A stretch of 64,000 nucleotides of DNA, from the NCBI GenBank assembly GCA_030066985.1, contig JASJAN010000001.1, positions 133,976 through 197,975 of the forward strand. The letters run 5' to 3'. The first letter of the stretch is position 1. Every line of letters starts with the position of its first letter. The position numbers were made by a program, and so were the translations under genes. Of this stretch, positions 18,862-27,871 are shown in pieces. This DNA comes from Desulfobacterales bacterium. Lineage in GTDB: Bacteria; Desulfobacterota; Desulfobacteria; Desulfobacterales; JAHEIW01. A model generated the notes under the pieces. It made no database searches. It was not told the origin of the DNA and saw only the letters and a program-made list of their open reading frames with translations.

Positions 18862-21150
18862 TCAAATCAACCCGGCTTTTTTAAAATACCGAAACAGCGT
18901 ATGCGGCGTCATGGGCAGCTCATTGATGGCAATGCCGGTGGCGTCATAGATGGCATTGCGAATCGCCGGTGGCGGTGAAATAATCGGCGGCTCGCCTAAC
19001 GCCTTGTTGCCGTAACCGGATGACGGCTCATAGGTTTCGACAAACTCACAGCCAATGTCCGGCACATCCACAACCGTGGGTATTTTATAATCCAGAAAAT
19101 TATTATTGTATATCTTGCCGGTTTCAGAATCGATCTTCATCTCCTCATAAAGCCCGGCAGCGATGCCCATGGCCACCCCGCCGTGCACCTGGCCTTTTGC
19201 CATCACGGGGTGCAGGATAACACCGGAATCATGCACGTTGTAAATTTCTTTTATCTCCACTTTGCACAAAGGTATATCCACCTCGATTTCAACAAAGGTG
19301 CAGCCGAAAGTCGGCGCGTTGGTGCAGGTTTTGTGAGAGACATCTGCGGTTAACTGACCGCCGTGCTGCTTGTCGTAATAAGCGTCCAGCGCCACTTCTT
19401 TGAGCGCAATAACCTTGCGTGCGGGGTCTTTGCGATCCACAATATCTCCGTTTAGAATGTCGAGCTCCCCGCCCAGGATTCCGGTTACCCGGCCGGCGTG
19501 TTCAAGGATTTTGGCTTTTAGCTCTCGCGCCGCCCGGAACACGGCGTTGCTGGCCACATAGGCCTGGCGCGAGGCATAAGCGCCGGTATCAAAGGGGGCC
19601 ACGTCCGTGTCCTGGGTGGAGACCACATGCACAACCGCATATGGCACACCTACCGTCTCGGCAGCCATCTGGGCCACAATCGTATCCAGACCCTGCCCGA
19701 TTTCGGTGGCGCCCACCTGAATATGCAAAGAGGCATCCTGGTTGAGAATGATGCGCGCTCCGGCAATTTCCAGGCAGGCCGGATAGGTACCGGAGGCATA
19801 GCTAAAACAGGCCACACCCAGGCCGTGCCGCAGCGGCCCGGTCTGTTTTTTGCGCCAAGCCGCCCGCTTTTTATCCCAGTCAATCAGGTCTTTGCCCTTT
19901 TGGAGGCATTCGATTAGACCGCAGCTTTCAAAGCGCTCACCGGTTAACGGATCCGCATCGCCCTGCCGCGCAACGTTTTGCACTCGAAAGGCCACCGGAT
20001 CCATCCCGATTTTACGGGCCGCCTCTTCAACGATGCACTCCACGGCAAAGATGACCTGCGGCGCCCCGTAGGCCCTCATGGCGCCGGCGGTCGGCGTATT
20101 GGTATAGACGGTTTTAGCGTGATAGTGCATGGCCGCCCGCGGATAAAGCGAGCGGGATTTTGAACCGGCGGCACCGGCTACCGAATGCCCGTGAGATGCA
20201 TAGGCACCCGTATTGGCCACTGCATCTATTTCCAGCGCCACCAGGGTTCCATCTTGATTGGCGCCGGCGCGCATCTTTATGTCAAAGGGGTGACGCGTTC
20301 GGGTGCCGATCATACACTCTTCACGAGACAGATCGATCTTGACCGGTCGTCCATCCAATTTCAAGGTTAGAAAAGCCACCATGGGTTCAAGAATGACATC
20401 CTGTTTGGCACCGAATCCGCCACCGATATAGGGTTTAACAATTCGGATTCGCCCCCACGGTATGTCTAAAGCCTCACCGACGATTCTTCTGGCAATGTGT
20501 GGAATTTGGGTCGATGACACCACAACGATGTGCTCCAGGTCATCCATGTAAGCATAGGCAATATGATTTTCGATATGGCAGTGCTGGCACATCTGTGTAC
20601 GGTATTGGTTGTCCAGGGTAATGTCGGCACGACTAAGAGCATCTTCGATTTTGCCGCCCACGGTATATTCAGACTCACCAATCACATTCTTGGATCCAGC
20701 ATGAATCTCGCGTGCGCCTTTCGCCAGCGAGGTCTGCGGATCGACCAGGGGCTCATAGGTCTCGTATTCCACCTCGATCAGCTTAAGTGCCTCTTGCAAA
20801 ACAATATTGTTTTCGGCCACCACGATGGCGATTTCATCACCCCAGTAGCGGACATGCTCGGTGAGCAGCAGGCGGTCTTCGACGTCCTTGTGGGCCGGAT
20901 CCAGTGAGTATGGATGGCCGGCAGTGGCATAAAGGCTTTTGGGAACATCTTCATACGTGAATACGGCTTCCACCCCGGGGAGCTCTCTTGCTTTGCGGGT
21001 ATCAATTTTTTTCACACGGCCATGAGCCATGGTGCTGCGTAAATATTTGGCCACCAACATGCCGGGCATGTAAAAGTCGTCGGTATACTTAGCTCGGCCG
21101 GTTACCTTCGCCACCGCATCGACCCGTTTAACAGATTTGCCAATTGCCAT
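18862..21150 (-). CDS. xdhA: Xanthine dehydrogenase molybdopterin-binding subunit
   Basis: 762 residues, the catalytic subunit that hydroxylates xanthine, hypoxanthine or a related purine at a Mo-pterin centre. Recognisable segments are the aldehyde-oxidase hammerhead (KVTGRAKYTDDFYMPGML), PYIGGGFGAKQD, GAMRAYGAPQVIFAVE, VGATEIGQGLDTIVAQ, and the near-C-terminal GEPPIISPPPAIRNAIYDATG, which carries the active-site Glu region. Length and features match E. coli XdhA. GAGAGGC precedes the ATG. Gene order xdhA-xdhB-xdhC matches E. coli. Neighbours (nucleobase permease, ygfK, ygeW, ssnA, xdhD) place it in purine breakdown. Whether it also reduces urate in the anaerobic direction cannot be told from sequence. 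Confidence 0.93.
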   Translation of the reverse strand: MAIGKSVKRVDAVAKVTGRAKYTDDFYMPGMLVAKYLRSTMAHGRVKKIDTRKARELPGVEAVFTYEDVPKSLYATAGHPYSLDPAHKDVEDRLLLTEHVRYWGDEIAIVVAENNIVLQEALKLIEVEYETYEPLVDPQTSLAKGAREIHAGSKNVIGESEYTVGGKIEDALSRADITLDNQYRTQMCQHCHIENHIAYAYMDDLEHIVVVSSTQIPHIARRIVGEALDIPWGRIRIVKPYIGGGFGAKQDVILEPMVAFLTLKLDGRPVKIDLSREECMIGTRTRHPFDIKMRAGANQDGTLVALEIDAVANTGAYASHGHSVAGAAGSKSRSLYPRAAMHYHAKTVYTNTPTAGAMRAYGAPQVIFAVECIVEEAARKIGMDPVAFRVQNVARQGDADPLTGERFESCGLIECLQKGKDLIDWDKKRAAWRKKQTGPLRHGLGVACFSYASGTYPACLEIAGARIILNQDASLHIQVGATEIGQGLDTIVAQMAAETVGVPYAVVHVVSTQDTDVAPFDTGAYASRQAYVASNAVFRAARELKAKILEHAGRVTGILGGELDILNGDIVDRKDPARKVIALKEVALDAYYDKQHGGQLTADVSHKTCTNAPTFGCTFVEIEVDIPLCKVEIKEIYNVHDSGVILHPVMAKGQVHGGVAMGIAAGLYEEMKIDSETGKIYNNNFLDYKIPTVVDVPDIGCEFVETYEPSSGYGNKALGEPPIISPPPAIRNAIYDATGIAINELPMTPHTLFRYFKKAGLI

Positions 21151-21210
21151 TGCCGCCTCTCTTTCTATAATATTCCTGGCGTAATCTATGAAATCAAATA
21201 CTTATTATTC

Positions 21211-21310
21211 ACCACAGAGTTCACAAAGCCCACAGAGAAAAATTCTGATGCTGTTTTCTTAAAGATAATACACTTAGTTCTTTCTCCGTGATCTCTGTGT
21301 TCTCTGTGGT
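21211..21310. repeat. Word-repeat hairpin (ACCACAGAG words)
   Basis: Left arm 21211-21240 and right arm 21281-21310 pair at 24 of 30 positions. Each arm is three imperfect CACAGAG-type words (ACCACAGAG, TTCACAAAG, CCCACAGAG). The 40-base spacer is AT-rich. It lies between the xanthine dehydrogenase and the nucleobase permease. Confidence 0.75.
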
Positions 21311-21342
21311 AAATTTTAAAAGATCATAACCAAAGTAAATTA

Positions 21343-22758
21343 TTATACCGTTGCAGGTTCGGGCTCATCTTTAACTTGCTCATCCATCACCCCCCCGCGC
21401 GGCAATACGATATTTAAAAAAATGGCCGTCAAGCCGCCGGTGGTAATTGCCGAGCCAAATATCTTTTGAATAATATCCGGGAATTTACTCAATATCTGGG
21501 GAACGAAGACAACTCCCAAACCGGTACCCAGCGATATGGCCATGATCAGCATACCGCGGCGGTTGATCACACTGGAAGCGATGATTTTAATACCAGCGGC
21601 AGCGACGGTGCCAAACATAATAATGGTCGCACCACCCAATACGGAATTGGGAATAATGCTGAATATACCGCCCACCACAGGAAACATGCCGACAATGACC
21701 AGCAAAAGGGCAATAAAATAGCCCACCTTGCGGCTGGCCACACCGGTGAGTTGAATAACACCATTGTTTTGACTGAAGGTCGTGTTTGGAAAAGAATTAA
21801 AAAGCGCCGCCAAGGCCGAGTTGACCCCATCGCCCAGTATGCCGCCCGAAATGGTCTTAAAATATCGGTCCCCGCTGATAGGTTGTTTGGATACCATCGA
21901 GGTGGCGGTCAAATCGCCAATGGATTCCACGGTTGTAATCAGGTATAACAGCGCTATTGGAATAAATGCCGTCCATGAAAATTGAAAAAACCCAAACTTA
22001 AAGGGATGCGGGACCGCCAGCCAGCTCATACCGGCCAGCCTTGCAAAGTTCACCTTCCCCAGCATGGCGGCCACAACGTAGCCCAATACCAAACCGACGA
22101 CGATCGCGCTCATACGAACAAATTTGTTCTGGCTTCGATTTAAGAAAATAATGGTACACAGGACAAGGGCTCCCAGGAAAATGTTGGTCGGGCTGGCAAA
22201 TAATTCAGGTTTGTTGTCCAGCAGCCATTTACCGCCGCCGAAATCAGTGATGCCGACTTTTAGCAGGGACAGACCAATCAGCGTAACCACAATGCCGCTT
22301 ACCAGCGGGGTGATAATTTTACGCAGCAAGGGAATAAACCGGCTGAAGATCATTTCAATGAAAGATCCCACAAAACAGACCCCTAAAATCATACACATAA
22401 TCTCTTCCTGGCTGGCACCCGATTTTTTGGCCGCAATGCCGACGGATATAATGGCGCCTAAAAACGCAAAACTGGTGCCCTGAATGCTTAAAAGCCCTGA
22501 CCCAACCGGTCCAATTTTTTTAACCTGAATAAAGGTGGCAATGCCGGATACAAAAAGCGCCATACTGATCAGATAGGCCTTCATTTCCGGAGAAAACCCC
22601 AGCACATTGGCAATGATCAGCGGTGGTGTCATGATGCCGACAATGATGGCCAACAGATGCTGCAGGGCCGCAAACAGGGTTTCCCCCAACGGTGGTTTAT
22701 CATTCAGCCCGTAGACTATTTCCAGGGCGGGATCGACGGCATTGTTCGAATTTTGCAT
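21343..22758 (-). CDS. NCS2 family nucleobase (xanthine/urate/uracil) permease
   Basis: About 471 residues from the ATG at 22758, which has AGGAG upstream; an extra 11 codons upstream are less likely. Roughly 12-14 membrane spans are evident (HLLAIIVGIMTPPLIIANVLG, LISMALFVSGIATFIQV, and so on). The nucleobase-ascorbate family signature QNNGVIQLTG is present, and so is SIQGTSFAFLGA. Members import xanthine, urate or uracil with H+. Its position between xdhA and ygfK argues for a purine (xanthine or urate) substrate. It acts in the inner membrane and supplies the dehydrogenases encoded alongside. Confidence 0.92.
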   Translation of the reverse strand: MQNSNNAVDPALEIVYGLNDKPPLGETLFAALQHLLAIIVGIMTPPLIIANVLGFSPEMKAYLISMALFVSGIATFIQVKKIGPVGSGLLSIQGTSFAFLGAIISVGIAAKKSGASQEEIMCMILGVCFVGSFIEMIFSRFIPLLRKIITPLVSGIVVTLIGLSLLKVGITDFGGGKWLLDNKPELFASPTNIFLGALVLCTIIFLNRSQNKFVRMSAIVVGLVLGYVVAAMLGKVNFARLAGMSWLAVPHPFKFGFFQFSWTAFIPIALLYLITTVESIGDLTATSMVSKQPISGDRYFKTISGGILGDGVNSALAALFNSFPNTTFSQNNGVIQLTGVASRKVGYFIALLLVIVGMFPVVGGIFSIIPNSVLGGATIIMFGTVAAAGIKIIASSVINRRGMLIMAISLGTGLGVVFVPQILSKFPDIIQKIFGSAITTGGLTAIFLNIVLPRGGVMDEQVKDEPEPATV

Positions 22759-22794
22759 GGTATCTCCTGATCCGGCTTGGCCGGAAAACAAGCC

Positions 22795-22972
22795 TCACGC
22801 AAAGACGCTAAGGCGCAAAGATTTTTCTAATCTTCGGAAATCCATTGGCCAGCTTTGCGGTTTTGCGCGATAATGCACTTTAACCACAAAGACATCAAGA
22901 CCACAAAGGTCACGAAAAGTAAATTGTTTAAAGCGTTTCTTTGTGACCTTCGTGTCTTTGTGGTAAGAAAAT
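22795..22972. repeat. Paired word-repeat hairpins (GCAAAGACGC and CCACAAAGAC words)
   Basis: Two nested inverted word sets lie here. CACGCAAAGACGCTAAGGCGC (about 22795-22815) faces TTTGCGGTTTTGCGC (22855-22869). ACCACAAAGACATC..CCACAAAGGTCACG (about 22881-22915) faces CTTTGTGACC..GTGTCTTTGTGG (22939-22966). Short reading frames across this stretch consist only of repeat and are not counted as genes. Confidence 0.65.
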
Positions 22973-23013
22973 ATATGCATATTTCTGCGGGGCAGAATCA
23001 GACCATATTGCAT

Positions 23014-26000
23014 TCACACAAATATGGGCAAATCTTTCAAAGCCGTATACAGAACCGCCATCCGGGCGGCATGGCGCAGCTCAATCGGGGTGTTTGCATC
23101 TGACAGCAGCGTCGCGTCTTCAACCTTAAACGTTTTACCATTCAGCTGCGCTCTGATCTCCGATGATTCATAAATGAGGCGGTCTGCATCCTGGGATAAG
23201 CTTTCCAGTTTGCCATCCACTCGGGCTTTCAATACCCCATCCATAAATGTGTAGCCGTTTTGTTCGTTTTTAAAACTGTCGGCAGTCAAATAAAATTTGG
23301 GTTTGACTTTATACGGTGCGCCACTGGTCGGGCAGAAAGTGGTGCAGTTGCCGCATTCGTTACAGAAATCGCCGATGTTAATAATCTGAAACGGCTGGGT
23401 GATGCTGACTTTCTCCAATTCTTCGATGCGGATGTCTTTGCCAAGGCGCACGACCTGGCAAACATGAAATTCAATCGGATCCAACGCGTAAGCCATATTG
23501 GCCCGATTGGGGCAAACCGTGGTGCAAATATTACACAGCAGATCGCATTGCAAACAGCGCTTGGCTTCCTGCTTGGCGGCGGCCTCATCCAGGGTTTGGA
23601 TCACCAAATCAAAGCTATGCCGTTTGTCGGTGGACGTTTCAGGCATCCGAGGGCCGAACATTCGCCGCGCCTGGGCAATCTGCAGCGTTTTCAAATCGGG
23701 CTTGCGATCGCTGCAAGCTGCCGGCAGCTCAAATTCGACGGCTGCCCGTTGCCTGATGGTCTCAGCGACCCGCTTGCCGTCAGCGATGGCCTTGATTAAG
23801 GTGGACGGCCCGCGCACAGCATCTCCGCCAGCAAAGACATTGATCAGCTGGGTTTCAAAGGTGTCGGGATCAGGTTGCAAATCCTCATCCGGAAAAAAAT
23901 CCAGCTCGACCCGCTGTCCGATAGCGGAGATCACACTGTCCACCTGAATTTCAAATTCAGTCCCCTCGATTTTGATTGGCCGCGGCCGGCCGCTGGCATC
24001 GGTCTGACCCAGTTCCATCTTGAAACAAACGTTGGATGTCACGCGCCCATCTTCCACCAGCAGGCATTCCGGTGCTGTCAGCTCAATCAGTTCGACACCT
24101 TCTGCGAGTGCGGCTTGAACCTCTTCAAGGTCCGCCGGCATTTCTTCGCGGGTGCGGCGGTAAACAATACTGACTTTACCCTCCGGACCCACCAATCGGT
24201 TGGCGGTGCGGGCCGCATCCATGGCCGAATTGCCGCCGCCGATAACGACCACATTTTTGCCCAGCTCCGGTGCCTGGTTGCGGTTAACCGCCCTTAGAAA
24301 ACTGATCTGATCATATACGCCCGGTGCATCTTCACCGGGAATGCCTAAATTCAAACCGCTTTGGGCGCCCACCGCAATGTAAACATATTGATAGGTGCTT
24401 CTCAGTTGTTCGAATCTTTGCGAATTTATGGTCGAACCAAAATGAATTTTAACCCCCAGCGCAACAATGCCCTCGATGTCTTTTTTCAGGCTGTCGTCAT
24501 CCAGGCGAAAGCTGGGGATACCGTCAGCTGCCATACCTCCGGGTTTATCCTTGGCTTCGTAAACATCGACGTCAAAACCGTCCAGCGCCAGAAAATATGC
24601 ACAGGCCAGCCCGGATGGGCCGGCGCCGATGATGGCAACTTTGAGCCCATTGGGCGCAGTCGGTTTGCGCGGTCCGGTGCGATCCTGTTTTTGGGCAACA
24701 AAGCGTTTGATCTCCCGGATTAACAGAGAGCCATCATAATTCATACGGGTGCATTTGTACTGGCACAAATGATCACACACCATTCCCTGCATGTTGGGAA
24801 ACGGGTTGGTTTCCAAAATGACATCCAGGGCCTTCTGGTAGTCGGCCGAAGCTGTGTAGTGCATATAACCGGGAATATCCTGGCTGGCCGGGCAGGTGGA
24901 GACACACGGTGCCTGGACACAATCAAAGGCCGTCAGTTTTCGCGGTGTCTTAATGTTTTCATAGGGAAACTGTGATTTCTGATAGGCCTCATCAGCGACG
25001 ACGGCCGCAGCATAGGTTTTAAGATTAATCAAGGATGCCCGTGTTGAATCCTCAGTTTGGGCCCGGGCGGTAATAAAGGTGTTGATCGAATCCGCACCGG
25101 CTTTCTCAAAACGGGCTGAAATTTCCTCAATATACTGGCTCAGACGCCCGTATCCGCCGGGCTTTAGGATATCGGAGCAAACCGTTACCGGGCGCAAATT
25201 GCAGGCCAGAAGTTCGCTTACATTGAAGCAATCGCAGCCGGCCGAAAAGCTGATATCCAGCTGACCGTCGAATTCGGCCTGCAGGCGCTCGGCCAGATGG
25301 ATACTGATCGGATGCAGCGCGCGACCGCTCATGTAAATCATTTGCTCGCTGTCGGGCAGGTTCTGATGATCGTTGGTGGTTTCCAGCGTATTGGTCAACT
25401 TCAGATTAAATTTAACGCCGATTTTATCAGCGCTGGTTCGCAGCGCTTGGATCAATGCAACACCGGCCTCATATTTTAGATCATGCTCAAAGGCCAGATT
25501 CGGGACATGGACTTCAAAGCCCAATTTATCGTTCAGGATATGACGTAGCTTTTCGGGCCCCAGCAGTGTTGGATTCAACTTGATGGTGGTGTGCAGTTTG
25601 CGCTCCTCGACAAAATAGCGACCGATCTTTTCGACCTCATCCGGCGGGCAGCCGTGCATGGTGGAAATGGTAATATTATCGGTCAGTCGGTCAGGGATAT
25701 CTAGATCCCGGACTCGCGGATAGATCTTTGCCAGTTGTTCAATTTTGGCGCTTTTCTCGGCACCACAGTCGGCCATCTTATCCAGAAACTGTTGGACATT
25801 GGCATTGAGGATGCCCTCCAGATTATAGCCGACGCTCATGTTAAAGATAAATCCGGCCGACCCGGATTCTCCCCAGCCGAATTTATCTTTGAGAATGTGC
25901 AAAACAATCCAGGCGTTCAGGTATTCGTCAAACGACTGCTCCAGCTTAAGTTCCTGGGACCATTCGCAGTTATAGCCCTCATCGGTCATATCGATGCAGG

Positions 26001-26289
26001 GTTTGGTCACCTCCAACTCATCCAGCGTCTGGATGGTTTTAAGCTCTATATACCGGGCACCGGTTAGCCAGGCACTAATGATGTTCTGTGAAAGCTGTGT
26101 GTGCGGGCCTGCAGCCACCCCGATGGGTGTCTCCAGCGTCTGACCGTAACGCTGCATTTTAAAGGTATCACCCGGTTGGGGCACAAAGAAAAGCTCTTGA
26201 CGAATCCCGAAGATCTGGCCTTGCTTTTCTTCTTCCAGAATCCATTGCAGCAGACGGCCTATCGGGCAACAGGTGAATTTATCACTCAT
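23014..26289 (-). CDS. ygfK: YgfK-type multidomain FAD/iron-sulfur oxidoreductase (putative selenate reductase subunit family)
   Basis: 1091 residues. Residues ~1-400 form a dihydroorotate-dehydrogenase-like barrel (ETPIGVAAGPHTQLSQNI, ITISTMHGCPPDE, TNTLETTNDHQ). Next comes a glutamate-synthase small-subunit-like part with Cys-rich PCVSTCPASQDIPGYMHY. An FAD/NAD(P) two-Rossmann unit follows (VAIIGAGPSGLACAYFLA, VVVIGGGNSAMDAARTA). The C-terminal cysteine clusters (CLQCDLLCNICTTVCPN; CNECGNCTTFCPTSGAP) are for 4Fe-4S centres. The family occurs beside selenium-dependent Mo hydroxylases and in anaerobic purine degradation clusters, where it is thought to transfer electrons to a purine-derived intermediate. 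GGAG precedes the ATG. The exact reaction is not established by sequence. Confidence 0.92.
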   Translation of the reverse strand: MSDKFTCCPIGRLLQWILEEEKQGQIFGIRQELFFVPQPGDTFKMQRYGQTLETPIGVAAGPHTQLSQNIISAWLTGARYIELKTIQTLDELEVTKPCIDMTDEGYNCEWSQELKLEQSFDEYLNAWIVLHILKDKFGWGESGSAGFIFNMSVGYNLEGILNANVQQFLDKMADCGAEKSAKIEQLAKIYPRVRDLDIPDRLTDNITISTMHGCPPDEVEKIGRYFVEERKLHTTIKLNPTLLGPEKLRHILNDKLGFEVHVPNLAFEHDLKYEAGVALIQALRTSADKIGVKFNLKLTNTLETTNDHQNLPDSEQMIYMSGRALHPISIHLAERLQAEFDGQLDISFSAGCDCFNVSELLACNLRPVTVCSDILKPGGYGRLSQYIEEISARFEKAGADSINTFITARAQTEDSTRASLINLKTYAAAVVADEAYQKSQFPYENIKTPRKLTAFDCVQAPCVSTCPASQDIPGYMHYTASADYQKALDVILETNPFPNMQGMVCDHLCQYKCTRMNYDGSLLIREIKRFVAQKQDRTGPRKPTAPNGLKVAIIGAGPSGLACAYFLALDGFDVDVYEAKDKPGGMAADGIPSFRLDDDSLKKDIEGIVALGVKIHFGSTINSQRFEQLRSTYQYVYIAVGAQSGLNLGIPGEDAPGVYDQISFLRAVNRNQAPELGKNVVVIGGGNSAMDAARTANRLVGPEGKVSIVYRRTREEMPADLEEVQAALAEGVELIELTAPECLLVEDGRVTSNVCFKMELGQTDASGRPRPIKIEGTEFEIQVDSVISAIGQRVELDFFPDEDLQPDPDTFETQLINVFAGGDAVRGPSTLIKAIADGKRVAETIRQRAAVEFELPAACSDRKPDLKTLQIAQARRMFGPRMPETSTDKRHSFDLVIQTLDEAAAKQEAKRCLQCDLLCNICTTVCPNRANMAYALDPIEFHVCQVVRLGKDIRIEELEKVSITQPFQIINIGDFCNECGNCTTFCPTSGAPYKVKPKFYLTADSFKNEQNGYTFMDGVLKARVDGKLESLSQDADRLIYESSEIRAQLNGKTFKVEDATLLSDANTPIELRHAARMAVLYTALKDLPIFV

Positions 26290-26401
26290 GGAATTTCTCC
26301 AATAATTGGAGTGACTAAAGTTAAGGAATTCTATCTTTTTAAAAGATATAGCGAAGCGAGACCATTATTTTAGGCTCATTAGGCATTTTAGATCACCTTA
26401 G

Positions 26402-27601
26402 TCACTTATGAACCCTTCGTTTAACATTTTGAACCAGCTCGGATAATTTCTCCGCCGGCTTCTCAAATTTACTCAGAAAAATCATCGCCGCAATAATATA
26501 TGGTTTATAGCTGGCCTGGGTGTACTGCGCCACCCGGTAACGCTCAAAGACCGACGCCGCCACTTCGCCCCTTTCGCAACTGACACCGCTGATATCAGCC
26601 GGCAGACAGTGCATATACAGCGCCCGGCCCTGCCGGGTAGTTTTCATCAACTGCTCGGTGCATTCCCAATCGATATGTTGCTGGTTGATCTCCAGGCAGC
26701 GTTTTTCAAGCGCTTGCAGTCCTTTGCGATCGCCGTCCTGCAGCAAGCGCGTGCGCTCCTCCATAACGCTATAGGGCGCCCAGCTTTTCGGATAAACGAT
26801 GTCGGCATCCTTGAAAGCGTCCGCCATGCTCGTCACCTGACTGAAAGACCCACCGAATTGTGTGCTGTTTGATTGCGCAACGCCTACCACATCCGTCATC
26901 AGGTCATAGCCTTCGGGATGGGCCAGCACAACTTCCATCCCAAAGCGGCTCATCAGGCCGATAATGCCCTGGGGCACCGACAGCGGTTTGCCATAGGAAG
27001 GCGAGTAGGCCCAGGACATAGCGATTTTTTTGCCTTTCAAATTTTCAGGGCCGCCGAAAGTGTTGATCAGATGAAGCACATCGGACATCGTCTGGGTGGG
27101 ATGATCAATATCACACTGCAGGTTGACCAAAGTCGGCCGCTGCGGCAACACGCCCTCTTGGTGTCCCTGACTGACCGCCTGGGCCACCTCTTTCATATAG
27201 GTGTGGCCCTGGCCGATATAAATGTCATCTCGAATACCAATCACCTCCGCCAGGAATGAAATCATATTTGCCGTTTCCCGCACGGTTTCGCCATGGGCAA
27301 CCTGTGATTTTTCTTCGTCTAGATCCTGAATGGCCAGACCGAGCAAATTACAGGCGCTGGCAAAACTAAAGCGGGTCCGGGTGGATTGGTCTCTGAAAAT
27401 TGAAATGGCCAGACCGGTGTCAAATAAACGGCTGGAGATATTCTGCTGACGCAAAGCACGCAATATTTCCGCTGTCTGCAAAGTGGCGGCAATTTCATCC
27501 TCAGATTTATCCCAGGTCAGCAGAAAATCGTTCAGATACATCCCGCTGACATTTTTTTGCTTCAGGGATTCGATCCTTTTCAAAAGTTCTTGTTTGACCA
27601 T
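26402..27601 (-). CDS. ygeW: YgeW-type knotted carbamoyltransferase
   Basis: About 399 residues from the ATG at 27601, which has AGGGG upstream. It belongs to the aspartate/ornithine transcarbamoylase superfamily: a carbamoyl-phosphate site in SIFRDQSTRTRFSFASACNLLG, IGIRDDIYIGQGHTYMKEV, and the C-terminal HCLPADISGVSC. The long insertions are those of the YgeW group, whose natural substrate is uncertain. In anaerobic purine degradation clusters it is proposed to phosphorolyse a ureido compound, giving carbamoyl phosphate and an amino acid such as 2,3-diaminopropionate. The carbamate kinase encoded nearby would then make ATP from carbamoyl phosphate. Confidence 0.92.
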   Translation of the reverse strand: MVKQELLKRIESLKQKNVSGMYLNDFLLTWDKSEDEIAATLQTAEILRALRQQNISSRLFDTGLAISIFRDQSTRTRFSFASACNLLGLAIQDLDEEKSQVAHGETVRETANMISFLAEVIGIRDDIYIGQGHTYMKEVAQAVSQGHQEGVLPQRPTLVNLQCDIDHPTQTMSDVLHLINTFGGPENLKGKKIAMSWAYSPSYGKPLSVPQGIIGLMSRFGMEVVLAHPEGYDLMTDVVGVAQSNSTQFGGSFSQVTSMADAFKDADIVYPKSWAPYSVMEERTRLLQDGDRKGLQALEKRCLEINQQHIDWECTEQLMKTTRQGRALYMHCLPADISGVSCERGEVAASVFERYRVAQYTQASYKPYIIAAMIFLSKFEKPAEKLSELVQNVKRRVHK

Positions 27602-27654
27602 GATATGTAAACCCCTACTTATTTGATGTACGTACAATCATTTAGCAATATAAT

Positions 27655-27870
27655 ATCACCGCCCGCTGCGCTCGAGGCGCAAAGATCGCAAAGATTTAAA
27701 TTCTTTGATTTGCCGGGAGATGACGGCAAATCAACACAACTATGCCTGCGGCAGCTGAAAATTACCTCCACACCCATAGAGCTGAGTTTTTGTCCGATCG
27801 CAATCTCCCGATCGGACAAAAGGTAAAAACTCTCTGCGTGCTCTGCGTCTTTGCGGTGAGAAAAAAACAG
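27655..27870. repeat. Word-repeat hairpin (GCAAAGATCGC / CTCTGCGT words)
   Basis: The left arm CGAGGCGCAAAGATCGCAAAG (about 27671-27691) faces CTCTGCGTGCTCTGCGTCTTTGCGG (about 27833-27857). A second inner pair is TGCCGGGAGATGACGGCAAA, and TTTTGTCCGATCG / CGATCGGACAAAA (27788-27821) is perfect. It starts a few bases past the ssnA stop codon on the minus strand. Confidence 0.65.
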
Positions 27871-27871
27871 C

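Noticed and set aside
21211-21310. Possible CRISPR array in repeated CACAGAG words
   Set aside because: The repeats are 7-10 nt imperfect words in inverted, not direct spaced, order; no cas genes.
22795-23013. Short minus-strand frame between the NCS2 permease and ygfK
   Set aside because: It lies wholly in word-repeat hairpins and has no family resemblance.
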